DNA from: Austropuccinia psidii
Taxonomy: Eukaryota > Basidiomycota > Pucciniomycetes > Pucciniales > Sphaerophragmiaceae
DNA: 64,000 bases
Reading direction: 5' to 3'
Assembly: GCA_023105745.1 (NCBI GenBank)
Contig: JALGQZ010000009.1
Location: 12,944,564-13,008,563, forward strand
Part shown: piece by piece, positions 13,839-24,948 of the stretch
Numbering within the stretch: the stretch's first letter is position 1
Layout: every line of letters begins with the position of its first letter
Notes under the pieces: model-generated
Told to the model about the DNA's origin: nothing
Database searches by the model: none
What the model saw: the letters and a program-made list of their open reading frames with translations, nothing else
Program-made: the position numbers and the translations under genes

Positions 13839-15478
13839 ATGGCAAATCGTCAGAAACGTGTAATGAAAGAAATTCAAGATTGTCAAAAGGATTCAAAATT
13901 ATCTCAAATTTTTATTGAGGTCTGTCTGTTCAAGTTTTAATTTTCTCATTTCATAGTATTGGCTTTTGAGTACTCGATTACTTTTATCATTATCGATAAG
14001 TTCAAGCTTAAATTAAAATAAAATAAAATAAATTAAATTAAATAAATTGATCGTAAGATTTAAATATTAAAAAAAAGTCATCTTGTTAAAATATTATAAA
14101 ATTTAATTATGAATTTCTTGATCAAGTTGTAAAGTAACTTATATATTAGAATGATTGTTAACTTTCTATAAATTATAAACAGACAGTCGATGGCGATCTT
14201 TCAAAATTACGTGGAAAATTTCCAGGTCCAATTAATAGTCCTTATGAATCTGGTACATTTGAAGGTAAGTTTTGCTTATTAGTTTTCATCTTTCTTGACA
14301 ATATTCTCCTTTAAAATTTAAAATTTAAAATTTAAAAAGGAAATTGGATATAAAAATTTCTTTTAAAATAATTTAAAAGTTTTGGGATCACTTAAATTTT
14401 TTTATTTTTTTGTTTTGACTTTTCAGTTGCCATTGAAATTCCTCCTGGTTATCCATTTGAACCTTTGAAAGTATGTTTTGGGTTATTTTTCCAAAAAAAA
14501 AAAATTAAAGAAAGAAAGAAAAATCAATAATTGCAATTCAGTTTAATCCGCTAACTTTTATCAATTTTATCCATTAATCTCTCTGAAAAATAAATTCATT
14601 CCTTCAAACTTATCATAGATGAAATTTATCACGAAAGTCTATCATCCAAATATTTCTTCTCAATCTGGTGCTATATGTTTAGACATTCTAAAGGATGCTT
14701 GGTCCCCTGTCTTGACACTCAAGACTACGTTGGTTAGCCTTCAAAGCTTGCTCTGTAGTCCTGAACCTAATGACCCTCAAGATGCTGAGGTTTGTAACTA
14801 TCTTTTCACCTTTTAGCCTTTGTGATAATTAAAGTTTGTTATCGCAGTTCTCTTATATATATATATATATTGTTACTTTTTTGAATTGGTTTCTTTTCCC
14901 CCTTATCTTACAAACATAAAAAATATTTTTTCAACTGACTCACAATTTGGAAATTTACAATTCTCACAACAGGTAGCCAAGGTTTACTTATCTGACAAAG
15001 CAGCGTTTGAGCGAACCGCACGCTACTGGACCGAAGTTAGTGGTTATTTTAATTAATTTTATTCTTGCTACCAAACTTGTTGGAAAACCACAAATCTAAC
15101 CAGCAATCCGTTCGTCAGACTTATGCGACTTCCTCATCAAAGCAAGACTCTACAAAGGTTTCAAACTCGATTGACTTGACTTCTCCAGCCAGTTCTTCAT
15201 CTACACCATTAAAAGTTATTGAAGTATCACCACAACCCATAAGAACGCTACCTTCATCAGATTTAACAACATCAACGTCCTTACTGAATGAGCAGATTGA
15301 GCTGTTTGGGTTGGATCCTTTGAAAGTTCAACAATTTGAAACCATGGGTTTTTCAAAGGAATTAATTATCAACTCCATGATTGATCTCTTGTTTCGACCT
15401 CGTCCAGAGAATAGCTCAAGGAATCAAGTCGATGGATTGAGTGATGATGAAATATTAGAAGCTTTATTGGCCAATTAA
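13839..15478 (+). CDS. UBC1: Ubiquitin-conjugating enzyme E2 with C-terminal UBA domain (Ubc1/UBE2K type)
   Basis: Six exons: 13839-13919, 14183-14264, 14427-14470, 14619-14789, 14973-15035 and 15104-15478, giving 271 aa. The enzyme takes ubiquitin from E1 as a thioester on its active cysteine and extends chains, in budding yeast mostly K48-linked, including for the APC/C. Residues 1-147 are the UBC fold: the N-terminal helix [13 protein letters not shown], then [21 protein letters not shown] with active Cys89 (yeast Ubc1 uses Cys88), and [12 protein letters not shown]. Residues about 150-220 are a Ser/Thr-rich linker. Residues about 225-271 form a UBA domain ([17 protein letters not shown] ... 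DEILEALL) that binds ubiquitin. The domain order matches Ubc1 and human UBE2K. The first intron begins GTCTGT, a weak donor. Retaining the last intron adds seven codons and a stop, which would give a UBA-less 154-aa E2. Confidence 0.94.
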
Positions 15479-16112
15479 AAGGTCCTAGTAAAGTAATCGT
15501 TAAGAAAGTGTCCCTTAAATATAGCCACATCTATACACATATACGGCCAAACAAGCCATATTCTTTTAGAGTCGTCATTACTCTTTCCTACTTTTTTAAT
15601 TGGTAGTCTTATTGTAACACTTGTTCTTATTAACTTTAAGCTAATTATTAGTTTATTTTTGGCTAGCTTTGTATGCCAATCTGACTTCGAATTCAAGATG
15701 TTTTATTCTAAATGAGGCATTGCGGGAATGTTATAGTATCCTCTTTAAAACCGAAATTTATAATGGTTGCTGGAAAGATTACAGTCTCTGGATTGCCTGC
15801 AAAATTCCAACTTGGGTTTTAGTTAAAATTTTGTATGAAAGGAGATGTTCCATATCTCGAATTGAGCTAAACCTCTTGCAAGCCAAGAGTGCTCAAGCCA
15901 ACATTTATTATGGCCACAGCTCAGGCTGCCGCCCGAACCCGAAAATTAGGGAATTCCCCGGTGTACACGGGAAGAGCTTACATCTCTTACACTGCATCGG
16001 GAAGTGGCATGGAAAGGGGTACGGGGAAGTGGAAAAATCCCAAGGGGACCGTTTTGTTTTTGAAACCATTTGCAAATGAAATTTAAAAATAAGTGAAAAA
16101 ACAAGAAATTAT
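15479..16112. other. UBC1 downstream region and G+C-richer segment
   Basis: The first roughly 150 bases are likely the UBC1 3' UTR. From about 15700 to 16080 the sequence is much richer in G and C, and two overlapping forward frames stay open (15669-16079, 136 aa; 15889-16086, 65 aa). Neither resembles a protein I know and neither has a convincing splice pattern. Words such as GTGTACACGGG and CCCGAACCCG near 15935-15972 resemble the termini of some hAT elements. Since a hAT transposase lies next door, this could be its 3' end. That is unproven. Confidence 0.35.
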
Positions 16113-17996
16113 TTAAATCTTATCAATCTCTGAGTAAAGATGCCCAAATGTACAAGCCCAGTCTTTAATGCATGCTAGTTGCTCTAAATGCATTGGGGAG
16201 AGGGAAGCTTGCTGAAAAATTAATATTTTTCTCTCAATGGAGAAAATATGCTCTGATGGAGCACTAGTTTCTGGGATTGAGAGAAAATTCTGAGCCATTT
16301 TCCCAAGATTTGGGAAGAAATACTTTTGGATCTACCAAAAAAATTAAAACATCAGTTGATTTTGGTTTTGATGTTTCCACTAAGAACTTATTGAGCTCAT
16401 TTTCAAAGGTAGTTTGATCAAGTTTTGAAGATTTATATAATTCATCATAAAGACCTAATGAGGTATCATCTTTACTTTTTTTTTTTTTTTTTTTTGAACT
16501 AGGTAAATTTTAAGAATTTTTAAAATTCTTCTTAACTTCATTTTAAAAAAAAAAAAAATTTTTTTTTTCTTAAAACGCTTTTTAGATAATATACCAAGAA
16601 ATTTTAAAGTGGCCTGATTTGTTGAAAAAAAAAAAAAAAAAATGCAATTTGAATCAAGTATAAAGAATGGTTGAACATATTTTAAGAGTTTTTAAAAAGA
16701 AGAATTATATGGAGATGATTCATTAGATTATTAATCTTAGAATCTTCTGTTGATCTGATTTATTCCACATAATACTGTTGACAAGCCTATTAAAGATAAT
16801 ATTATTATAATTATCTTATATCTATAAAATAGGATTTGATTTTTTGATATTTTTGATTAAGAGAATATAAAAGGGAAATTAATAATTGATTTTTTTTATG
16901 GATATTTTGATTCAAAGATAATGTGTTTTAATTCATTAAGGGGGTGAAAGAATTCAATTATCATTTTTGAATTATTTTTTTTTTCCATTCAATGAATGAA
17001 ATTTGATAATTTTGAAGATTTAAATTGTTAAAGAAATTATGATAAGAATTTTTGAGGGTTTAAAGTATTATTAAGATTTTAATATATGAAATTCCATCTT
17101 TTTGAAGACATTAGAAATTAAGGTGATAGAATTTTTTGTTCTTGAATCATTTTATACTAATTGGAAAGTAGTAATTAACTTTTTTGTTTTTCTGGGGGAC
17201 TTTGATTTAAATAGGTGGTCAATTGAGATATTTGTGAAACAATTGAATTTTAGTTGAGATGGAACCCATAAGGATAACTAATTATATTGGTTAGAGACAT
17301 TAGGGACATGGTTATCATTTGAATTGGGTTTTGAAAGTTCTTCTGTAGTTAATCCAAGGAATTTTAGTCCATCTTGGGCTGTAAGATGAATAGTGTGAGC
17401 CATAAATCCAATTACTTTCTGGTAAACACAAAATCCAGGAAAATGATTTTTGAATTTCACTATCCATTTACAAGTTTAATGAGGAATTATCATTTTTTAT
17501 ACAAAATATTAAACTTTTCAGATTTTAAATTCCTAAGACTTTTATAAAAGGTTTGGAAAGTTCTTCCTTTGAGTGTGAACTTAAAATGTATAATTATTAG
17601 AAACTAAATTCCAAATTTAGTTAAAGATTAAAATAAAAAGAAACTTAACTTTAATTGGATAGATGACAATGATGATTGAATTAAGCTTAAAGTCACTTCT
17701 CATGAAATGAGCAGTGAAACCCATGAAAGAAATGACATTTTGACTAGTCCATATATTGGTAATAAAGGAAATTGCTGTTCTTGTTGGGATCAATATTTCA
17801 TGGAGGTGTTGTTGATGAAAAAAAAAACATTGGAGACATGAGAAGTCAATTCTGTTTGCCTTACTAATATATTATGAAAACCAGGATGGCATAGCTCTAG
17901 CAGAGCTTGAAAAGATTTCAATTCACTGATTGACAATGGTAGATTTCTATTGGAAAAAAAATAGACAAGGGCTGTTTTGAGGAATTCTGGGAACAA
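16113..17996 (-). pseudogene. hAT-family transposase, decayed
   Basis: Fragments in the expected order on the minus strand. 17996-17790 has ALVYFFSNRNLPLSISE...FQALLELCHPG...NILVRQTELTSH, matching the region before the catalytic core. About 17745-17645 reads AISFITNIWTSQNVISFMG, where hAT proteins have a D-x-WTS motif; the catalytic Asp is Asn here. 17460-17278 has GFMAHTIHLTAQDGLKFL, the C-x-AH-x-LNL-type helix with its Cys changed to Phe. 16298-16113 has FLSIPETSAPSEHIFS...LSPMHLEQLACIKDW, the C-terminal dimerisation domain. Several stops and frame changes separate the pieces, so it cannot make an active enzyme. Terminal repeats and the 8-bp target duplication were not found, so true element ends lie outside these limits. 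No BED zinc finger could be read upstream. Confidence 0.85.
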
Positions 17997-19160
17997 TGAC
18001 TGAAAAAGGGTGGAGTGAATGATAATTTTTAAAATAAAATAAAAACAAGAGAAAATTTTTGACTTAACTTTTTTGGTTTCCTATTTTTAACATCATATTT
18101 TATCAAGTGTACCAATTTCCATCTGTGGCTTCTTATTTGAATTCTGTAATTGATGGAAACCCATCAGATGATCAGATAAGCCTTTGGTACTCCCTGTATG
18201 ATCTTGTTCTATTTTTTTTTTTGGAATGGTTTGCTCAATTTATCCATCACATGAAATTCAACAAATTAATCATCAAACTCAAACAAATAAACCCATACCC
18301 ATGACCATTGGGTTTTGGAGGACACCACAATATTGGAGGGATTGGTTTCATTTAAAACATTGTCTTGAATTTATTTTGTATCCCTGGAAGGCCATGTTAC
18401 TGTTTTTAAGGAAATTTATGAAATATAAAATGTGAAAATTTTGATTTTATTTTTTTTTTTTTAAAAAAAAAAAAAAAAATTTAGGAAATATAAGTAGAGA
18501 ATTCAAAATCATATCAAAAAAAAAGAAAATTTAAGTGAAAGAATGAAAAAAAAAAAAAAAGAGGATCAATTAAAATCAAACAGGGGGAGAGGGGGGGGGG
18601 AGTCACTGATTCAAGATTATGAATTAGATGACAGCTGGTAACCCCTCCCGATTCTGGTTAAGTAAAGTATGGAAAATTTAAAATAAAAATCCCTGGAGTA
18701 CCACTTGGTATGCGATGCAGTATAGCTAAAAGGGTACTGTATTCCCATGAGGGGAAGCCTGGGACACAGCAAGTTTTGAGGTTGTTTTTATCCTAAATTG
18801 TTTTTTCTGTCTCTGGGAATTCCAATGAGGCCACTATTTTGTGACTTGCCTGATCTCAATCATGTCACACACAAATCTCAGTTTAGATTCTCAGGTATAA
18901 TTGACTTGCATGATAAAAATATTCCTTCTTTACCTAGGTATACAAAGTGATGAATTTTTTTTTTCTTTTTGAATTTTTAAAGCTAAATATGATTGATATT
19001 CATTAAAAAACCCTTTTTTTTTTTGATTCTGAACTTAGTCTAAAATTAATTCGTCTTAGAATTAAATTTTAAATCAATAAAAAGAATCTAATTTATTATA
19101 TACATAAATGGTTATTTATTTTAAATAATTAATTAGAAGATCTTTTGTTAAATTAATAAG

Positions 19161-19198
<38 letters not shown>

Positions 19199-19909
19199 GA
19201 AAAGAGAAATTTAATAATTTAATTAAATGATTAAAAATTAGAATTTTTTTTTTTTTTTTAATTATTATCATTTCATTTTTTTTAAAAAAAGAAAAAAAGG
19301 ATCATATATCATATCATTTAATAAAATTATCTATAAATATATATTTATTACTAATAAGGTAATAATTATTAATTGGGTGAGAACTATGACCTAAAGTACT
19401 TTGTAAATATATATACTAAAATTTAAAATTGTTTTTTTTTTCTTTTCGTTTTAAATTATATCCTGTTAATATATTATTATTTATTAATTAATTAATTATT
19501 ATCAATTTAATCTTTTTTTCAAGAAAAAAAATACTCATTCCTCAAATTTAATACTTTTAACTTTTAAATGTTTTTTTTAATCTAACATATATATATAAAT
19601 AAAGGGTGTCTATTTGCTTCCAAAAAAAATTCCAATTGCAACTGTACAATTTTAAATTAGGATCACAATGAAACTTCAAGGTTTATTACGTACCCCATAC
19701 TGGGGGTAAGTCATCAGATTGATGCAGCCCTACTGCAATAATTAAATAATAAAACTAAAAAAACATTCTCATTGAGAATAAAAGTTTTTTTTTTACTAAG
19801 ATTAGTAAAAAGGTTAAGAGATTAAAAAAAGTAAGCTAAAATTGAACAAAATTAAAAGTAAGTAAAACACCAATTAACTATTTCAATTTTTATTTGACGA
19901 ATCATTTAA
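17997..19909. other. Intergenic A+T-rich DNA with a G+C-richer island
   Basis: 18000-18440 may include the N-terminal end of the hAT element, but no domain is readable. The forward frames there (18107-18304, 18226-18435) look like chance. 18575-18930 is a less A+T-rich island beginning with G-runs at 18583-18600; no open frame, tRNA or rRNA signature was found in it. 19691-19708 is a small perfect hairpin (TACCCC, 6-base loop, GGGGTA). The remainder is homopolymer-rich. Confidence 0.4.
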
Positions 19910-20119
19910 TCACTTCTTCAAATAAGTGAGATGGGAAATGGTGCAAGACCCAAGGGATGTTAAAGTTGGGAATTGAAGCTTTCCACTATGATAAAACACT
20001 TTCTTCACCACAGTATAAGAGGAATTCATGCTTAAATATTGTTGAGAAAGACATCCCCAAGGTTCATAAAATTTCCTACCATACTTTGGTTCTGTCCAAA
20101 GAATCCAAAATTTGTGAGC
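19910..20119 (-). pseudogene. Unrecognised coding-like remnant
   Basis: A minus-strand frame without an ATG at its beginning stays open for about 69 codons in a region where stops are otherwise very dense, and ends at TGA (19910-19912). The peptide has a mixed, protein-like composition (for example WTEPKYGRKFYEPWGCLSQQ) rather than the Lys/Asn/Phe bias of random A+T DNA. I do not recognise the family. It may be a piece of a dead transposon. Confidence 0.3.
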
Positions 20120-23100
20120 TTTTTTTTTGATTAAAAGCTAAAATTATATCCAAAAAACTTACCTTAAAAAATTCAAAAATACTCTTGCCTTTAACCATTG
20201 GGTGGAAGTTTTGGATATATAATATTACCTTACCAACCTGTGAGTTATTGATAGTTTAGATTTTCTACTAGAGGTTTTTTGATTGAAATCTTTAAGTAGA
20301 TCATGATTTATAACCTAATTTGAGATAGACTAAAGGAGATTTTAATCTTCATTGATTCCTGTTTTAAAAATAATAACATGGAACCTTTAAGATAAAATCT
20401 AAATTATATGTTGAATACAAATAGTTGGTCCCTCAATTTGATTAAAAATACCCTAATTGTAATTAGGGTTGAAGTATTAGGAAAAAAATGAATTTTTGTT
20501 GGTAAGTTTAATTTAATAGTATTTCCTCAGCTTCAAATTCTGACCTAAATTAAGGAGGACTCACTTCAAAATAATGGTTGAGGAAATTTAGTATAACATG
20601 ATAGTAGGGTAGGATGAGGTGCTTGGTTGGAGAGTTAAACTGGAATATTTTAAAAGAATTTTCAAAAATGTATAAGATGGGTTCAATTTAATTTAATATT
20701 TCAATTCATTCTTTTTAATTAAGTTAATATTTGGAGGAAAAGGGGGTTATTAATTTATATTGGGATGGAAAATTTTAATTTATGAGATCTTTGGATTTTT
20801 ATAAGAAGATAATTACCTCACATAATCTAAATTATTATTTGTAAGAGCTTAGGATCATGGGGTTTATTGTGTGCTTTAATAAAAATATATCTTTTTTTTT
20901 ATTTTAGCCTTTGATTTGAGAGAACAGGTGTCTGAGATATTTTCCATTTACTTGATGGAATTTTAAATTAACCCCTGTTGATAAGTTAATTTACATCATA
21001 AAAAAACTAAATTCACTCACCAAGGGGTCACATCAAAAAAATCCAATTCTAGAGCATAATTCTAACTAGTTTGATTATTACAATTAGGGTCAATTAAGCT
21101 AAGAATGGGGGCTGTATCTTGAGTTTCCAAGTTTAACATATCAAATATTTATGATTTTAAGCTCTTTTGTGTAACCCCACTTTGTTTTTTTTATCTTATG
21201 AATTGTAACTGAAGAAGTTTATGGATATTAGGAATAATAATGTTCATCTTGAGAATAAATAACAGGAAACAAATTAAATTTAATATCTTCATTACTTAGG
21301 GTTATTTTTCTTCCGATTTCTTCAATAAGGAAGTTTTTGACAGAAATGTAGTCATCAAAAAAAAATAATCTTCATCCAATAGTTAACTCATGTAGAGAGT
21401 TTTTTTTTTTGAAACTAATTTAAAGACATGAAATGAAAATAAATTGAAGTGATAATTTTTTTGCCATGAAATATTGATCCCCTCAAAGTTTCTTTCAAGA
21501 AATCAGTACATTTCCATTTTGTTTGAAGAATTATTTCTGGTTATTATTTATATTTTTTTTGATGATTCCTCTCTCAAATAAAAAATACCAAAAACTTCCT
21601 AAGAAATAATTTTGACTATGAATACCCATAATTATATGTTTGAATAAAAGGTATTATCACTAAATAAATCTTATTAAGCAAGAAAATTACCTAAAAATAC
21701 ACCAGAATATTTAAAATAAAGTATTAAAATTGATTTAACCATTAGATTAATATTTCAAATTAGTTTTAAATGTGGTATTTTTTTAGTCAAAAAAATTAAA
21801 TTTACACAAAGATACTTATATCAGGAAGAATTTGAATAAGCTATTTTAGAAATTGGTTTTTTTGAGGAATAATATAGTTTTGATTCCATTCTTTTCAATT
21901 AAAAGAAGTGACTAGGAAATTTAAAATCTTGCATAGGCAAAGTGATTCAAAAATTTTTTTTTAAAAAAAACAACTAAATTTCCACAATTTACTTAAAAAG
22001 TTCTTTCATAATCAATTTTTTACTCTTTAGTAGTAAATTGTTCAACAAAAATTTTAGTTTACTTATTAATGATACTTTGATTCCAAGAAATTTAAGAAAA
22101 CATAAAACCTTAAATGATTTTTTTTTTTTAGAATTTTAAAATTATTATTTTTTGAATTTTTTTTTTTAAGTTTATTGTTTAATTGATTGATTAATAATAA
22201 TAATAAATTTTATTATCAAAAATTCAAAAAAAAAATCCTTTTTCTTTGAATAATATATATATATATATATTCTATTATTATTATTATTATTATTATTATT
22301 TTCTTTTTTTGAAAAAAAAATATAAAAAGAGAAAACTTAAAATTTTTTAAAAAAAAATTATAATTTAATTTTCAATTTTTTTTTTACTAAATAAAGTTCA
22401 ATTTTTCAATTAGTTTTTAAACTTTTAAAGTTAAAATAATTTATAAAATGAAAAATTAATTAATTAAAACTAATTTCTTTTTGAAAAAAAAACAAATATA
22501 AATTTTTGAAAAAGAACTATTGTTTTTTTTTTGCTATTTTTTTTTTGAAGGGAGTGAAATCTTTTAAATTTTAATATAAATAATCAATTTTGTTTTGATT
22601 ATAATTTTCTAAATAGTATTATGTAAATATCTAGTACTAAGAATTACTTAAAAGGTTTCAGCTAAAGAACAGATTGATTTAAAAAAAAGTATTTGGAAAT
22701 AAGTTGTTGAAAAAAATGGAATCTAAAGGATTCTCATAAATAAATTGAGGTAAAATAAATAAGTTAAATTAATTTAAAAGTTTTTTTTTTTTGAGAGGTT
22801 AAGTTAATTATTTTAAAATGATCATTATAATTTAATTTTATATTAATTTTGATTTGTAAATTTTTTTTTCAGAAAATTCTTTCAAAATGAAAAATTTAAT
22901 GAAATTTTAGATATAAAGATAAGATATGAAGGCTCATATTGGTTCCAAAAATTTAAAAAAATAATAATTAAAATATATTTTCTAGAGTGGATTAATATAA
23001 ATTTAAGAAATATTGAAAATAAGGGAAATAGTAAGATTAGATAGAGGTTGATCAAAAAAAAAATGTTTATTTAGTTATTTTCAGTTTTTCAACAAGTTGA

Positions 23101-23815
23101 AAAAATAGTTTAGTCATGACAATTTTTTTTTTGGTCAGTTTCAGTTAAGATTGAAAAAGGTCAAAACAGAAGACTTGAATTATTTGGGATTGGAGTAATT
23201 AGAGTTGGTTTTGGTAATTTTTGAACTTCCTGGAATAACCACTTGCCCACCCTTGAGATATATATCAAATTTAAATAAATAAATACATAAATAAATATTT
23301 TTATGTGAAAAAGAAAAAAATTAAACCATTTTTCTTCCTTATGAACTAACCCTCTTTTTAATTTTTTTTTAATTTTTTTTTTTTAAAAAAAAAATAAAAA
23401 AAATAATGAATTTAATATTATAATTTTTTTTAGGGTGGTGGTAAAAAGCACATAAGAAAAATGATAAAATAAATTAGATCTTATGTGTTTTTTTTTATGG
23501 ATTGGTAAAAAATTAATTGCCATTTTTTAAGAAAAGAATCTAAAAGATTCCTTGAGACCTTTTTCTTCAATCAAAAAAAAGAACCCTTTATTGAGAAAAA
23601 ACATGTCGAAACTTCCCTAAAAATGTTTTTTTTTTCCAAAAAAAAAAAAAATGAAAACTCTGCCTGATTTTTTTAGAAATTTTTTTTTAAAATTTTTTTT
23701 CCAAAAAAAGAAAAAAGATAAAAACACACAAACAAAATATTCCAAGATTTTATCCACACCCTAACAAAGTTTATTTTTAAAAAACATCATTCCAAACCAA
23801 TTTTCTTCATTTTTT
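20120..23815. other. A+T-rich intergenic DNA, no gene seen
   Basis: 20120-21560 is somewhat less A+T-extreme and probably holds decayed transposon sequence, but no motif survives. 22000-22760 and 23280-23420 are homopolymer-rich, with an (AT)n then (TTA)n microsatellite at 22251-22301. 23060-23250 has another less A+T-rich patch without an open frame. Confidence 0.5.
22251..22301. repeat. Compound microsatellite (AT)n-(TTA)n
   Basis: About ten AT dinucleotides followed, after a short break, by about ten TTA trinucleotides. Confidence 0.85.
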
Positions 23816-23834
23816 CTCTCAAAAGACCCAATTT

Positions 23835-23966
23835 TGAATGGAATTTATGAGATTCTCAATATTGTTCATAGCATTGTTAATGGAATTTTCAATGGAATTT
23901 ATGGAATTCTTACTAAAAATTATGGCATTAACCATGAGAAAAGTGGCTACACCTAATAGCAGGTGT
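23835..23966. repeat. Fragment of the ATGG-palindrome repeat family plus ACACCT hairpin
   Basis: 23840-23935 holds spaced copies of GGAATTTATGG / GGCATTAAC-type words related to the 21-bp array in the Mutator-like element at 24957-26233. It is followed at 23949-23966 by ACACCT, a six-base loop and AGGTGT. The same hairpin with flanking matches recurs in reverse orientation at 29132-29149. This is probably the broken edge of one or two old transposons. Confidence 0.45.
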
Positions 23967-23969
23967 TAA

Positions 23970-24948
23970 ATTTGGCATTTGAAATGGGAAATATATTAGT
24001 GTCAGGTTGGATATAGGAAAAAAATTGAATTTAAAAACAATAATTTTTTGAAGAAATTCAAAAAACATATGCAAATAACCAATTTTAAATTCAATTGACT
24101 TAATATAAGTATTTGGTCAGGATCTTCCAAGATCAATAATTTAACAATATATCATTAAAAGGATAATTTTGATCCTAAATTAATCTTTATTCTCCTTTTT
24201 GATTCAAATTAGTTAGTAAAAACCAAAACTTGAAGTCTTTTTTAAATCTTTTCTCATATATGTATTAAATTTTTACTATAAACTTTTTCTCAATATAATT
24301 TATTGAAAGAAATATTCAATAATATTTGAATTTTAACCCTTATTTATTCAAGGAAATACTACATAAATGAGAGAATATCTAAAAAAAAATTAAGGCTCTT
24401 TTGAAGAGTTAGATAATTTAGAAGAAAAAAAATACCTTGAATTTGATTTCTCTAATTAAAATTTGTATTTTGAAAGATATAATATCACTGATGTTTTTCT
24501 CTTATTGACTTAATATTATTTATCTAAGATTAAACAGGATCTAAGGTTTAGATAGAAAATTTCATTGGAAGTAGAATCTTCCAACAATTTTATATATAAT
24601 CAATAAATATGGCTAATATTTAATCCAAAGAACTGATTTAGGGTATTCTTGGTCACTTTTAGCTAGAATCTATAAGGCTTAATGAAAAATATTTTTTTTG
24701 GATTTAAAAATTGATGAATTTTATTTATAATAGCATCTAAAGTGTTATTTTAAGCTTAATTTTTATATTTTAAAGAAGAAAATATGGCTTAATAATAGAA
24801 CTATTTCTCAGCTAAATACAGAATATCTACCTCTCTTAGATTTCAAAATTTCCAGATTTTTTCATTTGAAATCAATACATATACCAATTTGTGTAATCCT
24901 TTTGGGAAATCATCAATTATTAAGCTTCCATATTTCTTTAGTAAATTA
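23970..24948. other. A+T-rich intergenic DNA, no gene seen
   Basis: No sustained reading frame or repeat signature was recognised between the hairpin and the target duplication of the next element. Confidence 0.55.

Noticed and set aside
18640..18780. 5S rRNA or tRNA-like segment
   Set aside because: TATTCCCATG resembles a short piece of 5S rRNA in reverse, but the A and C boxes and the rest of the molecule are absent, and no tRNA B-box was found.
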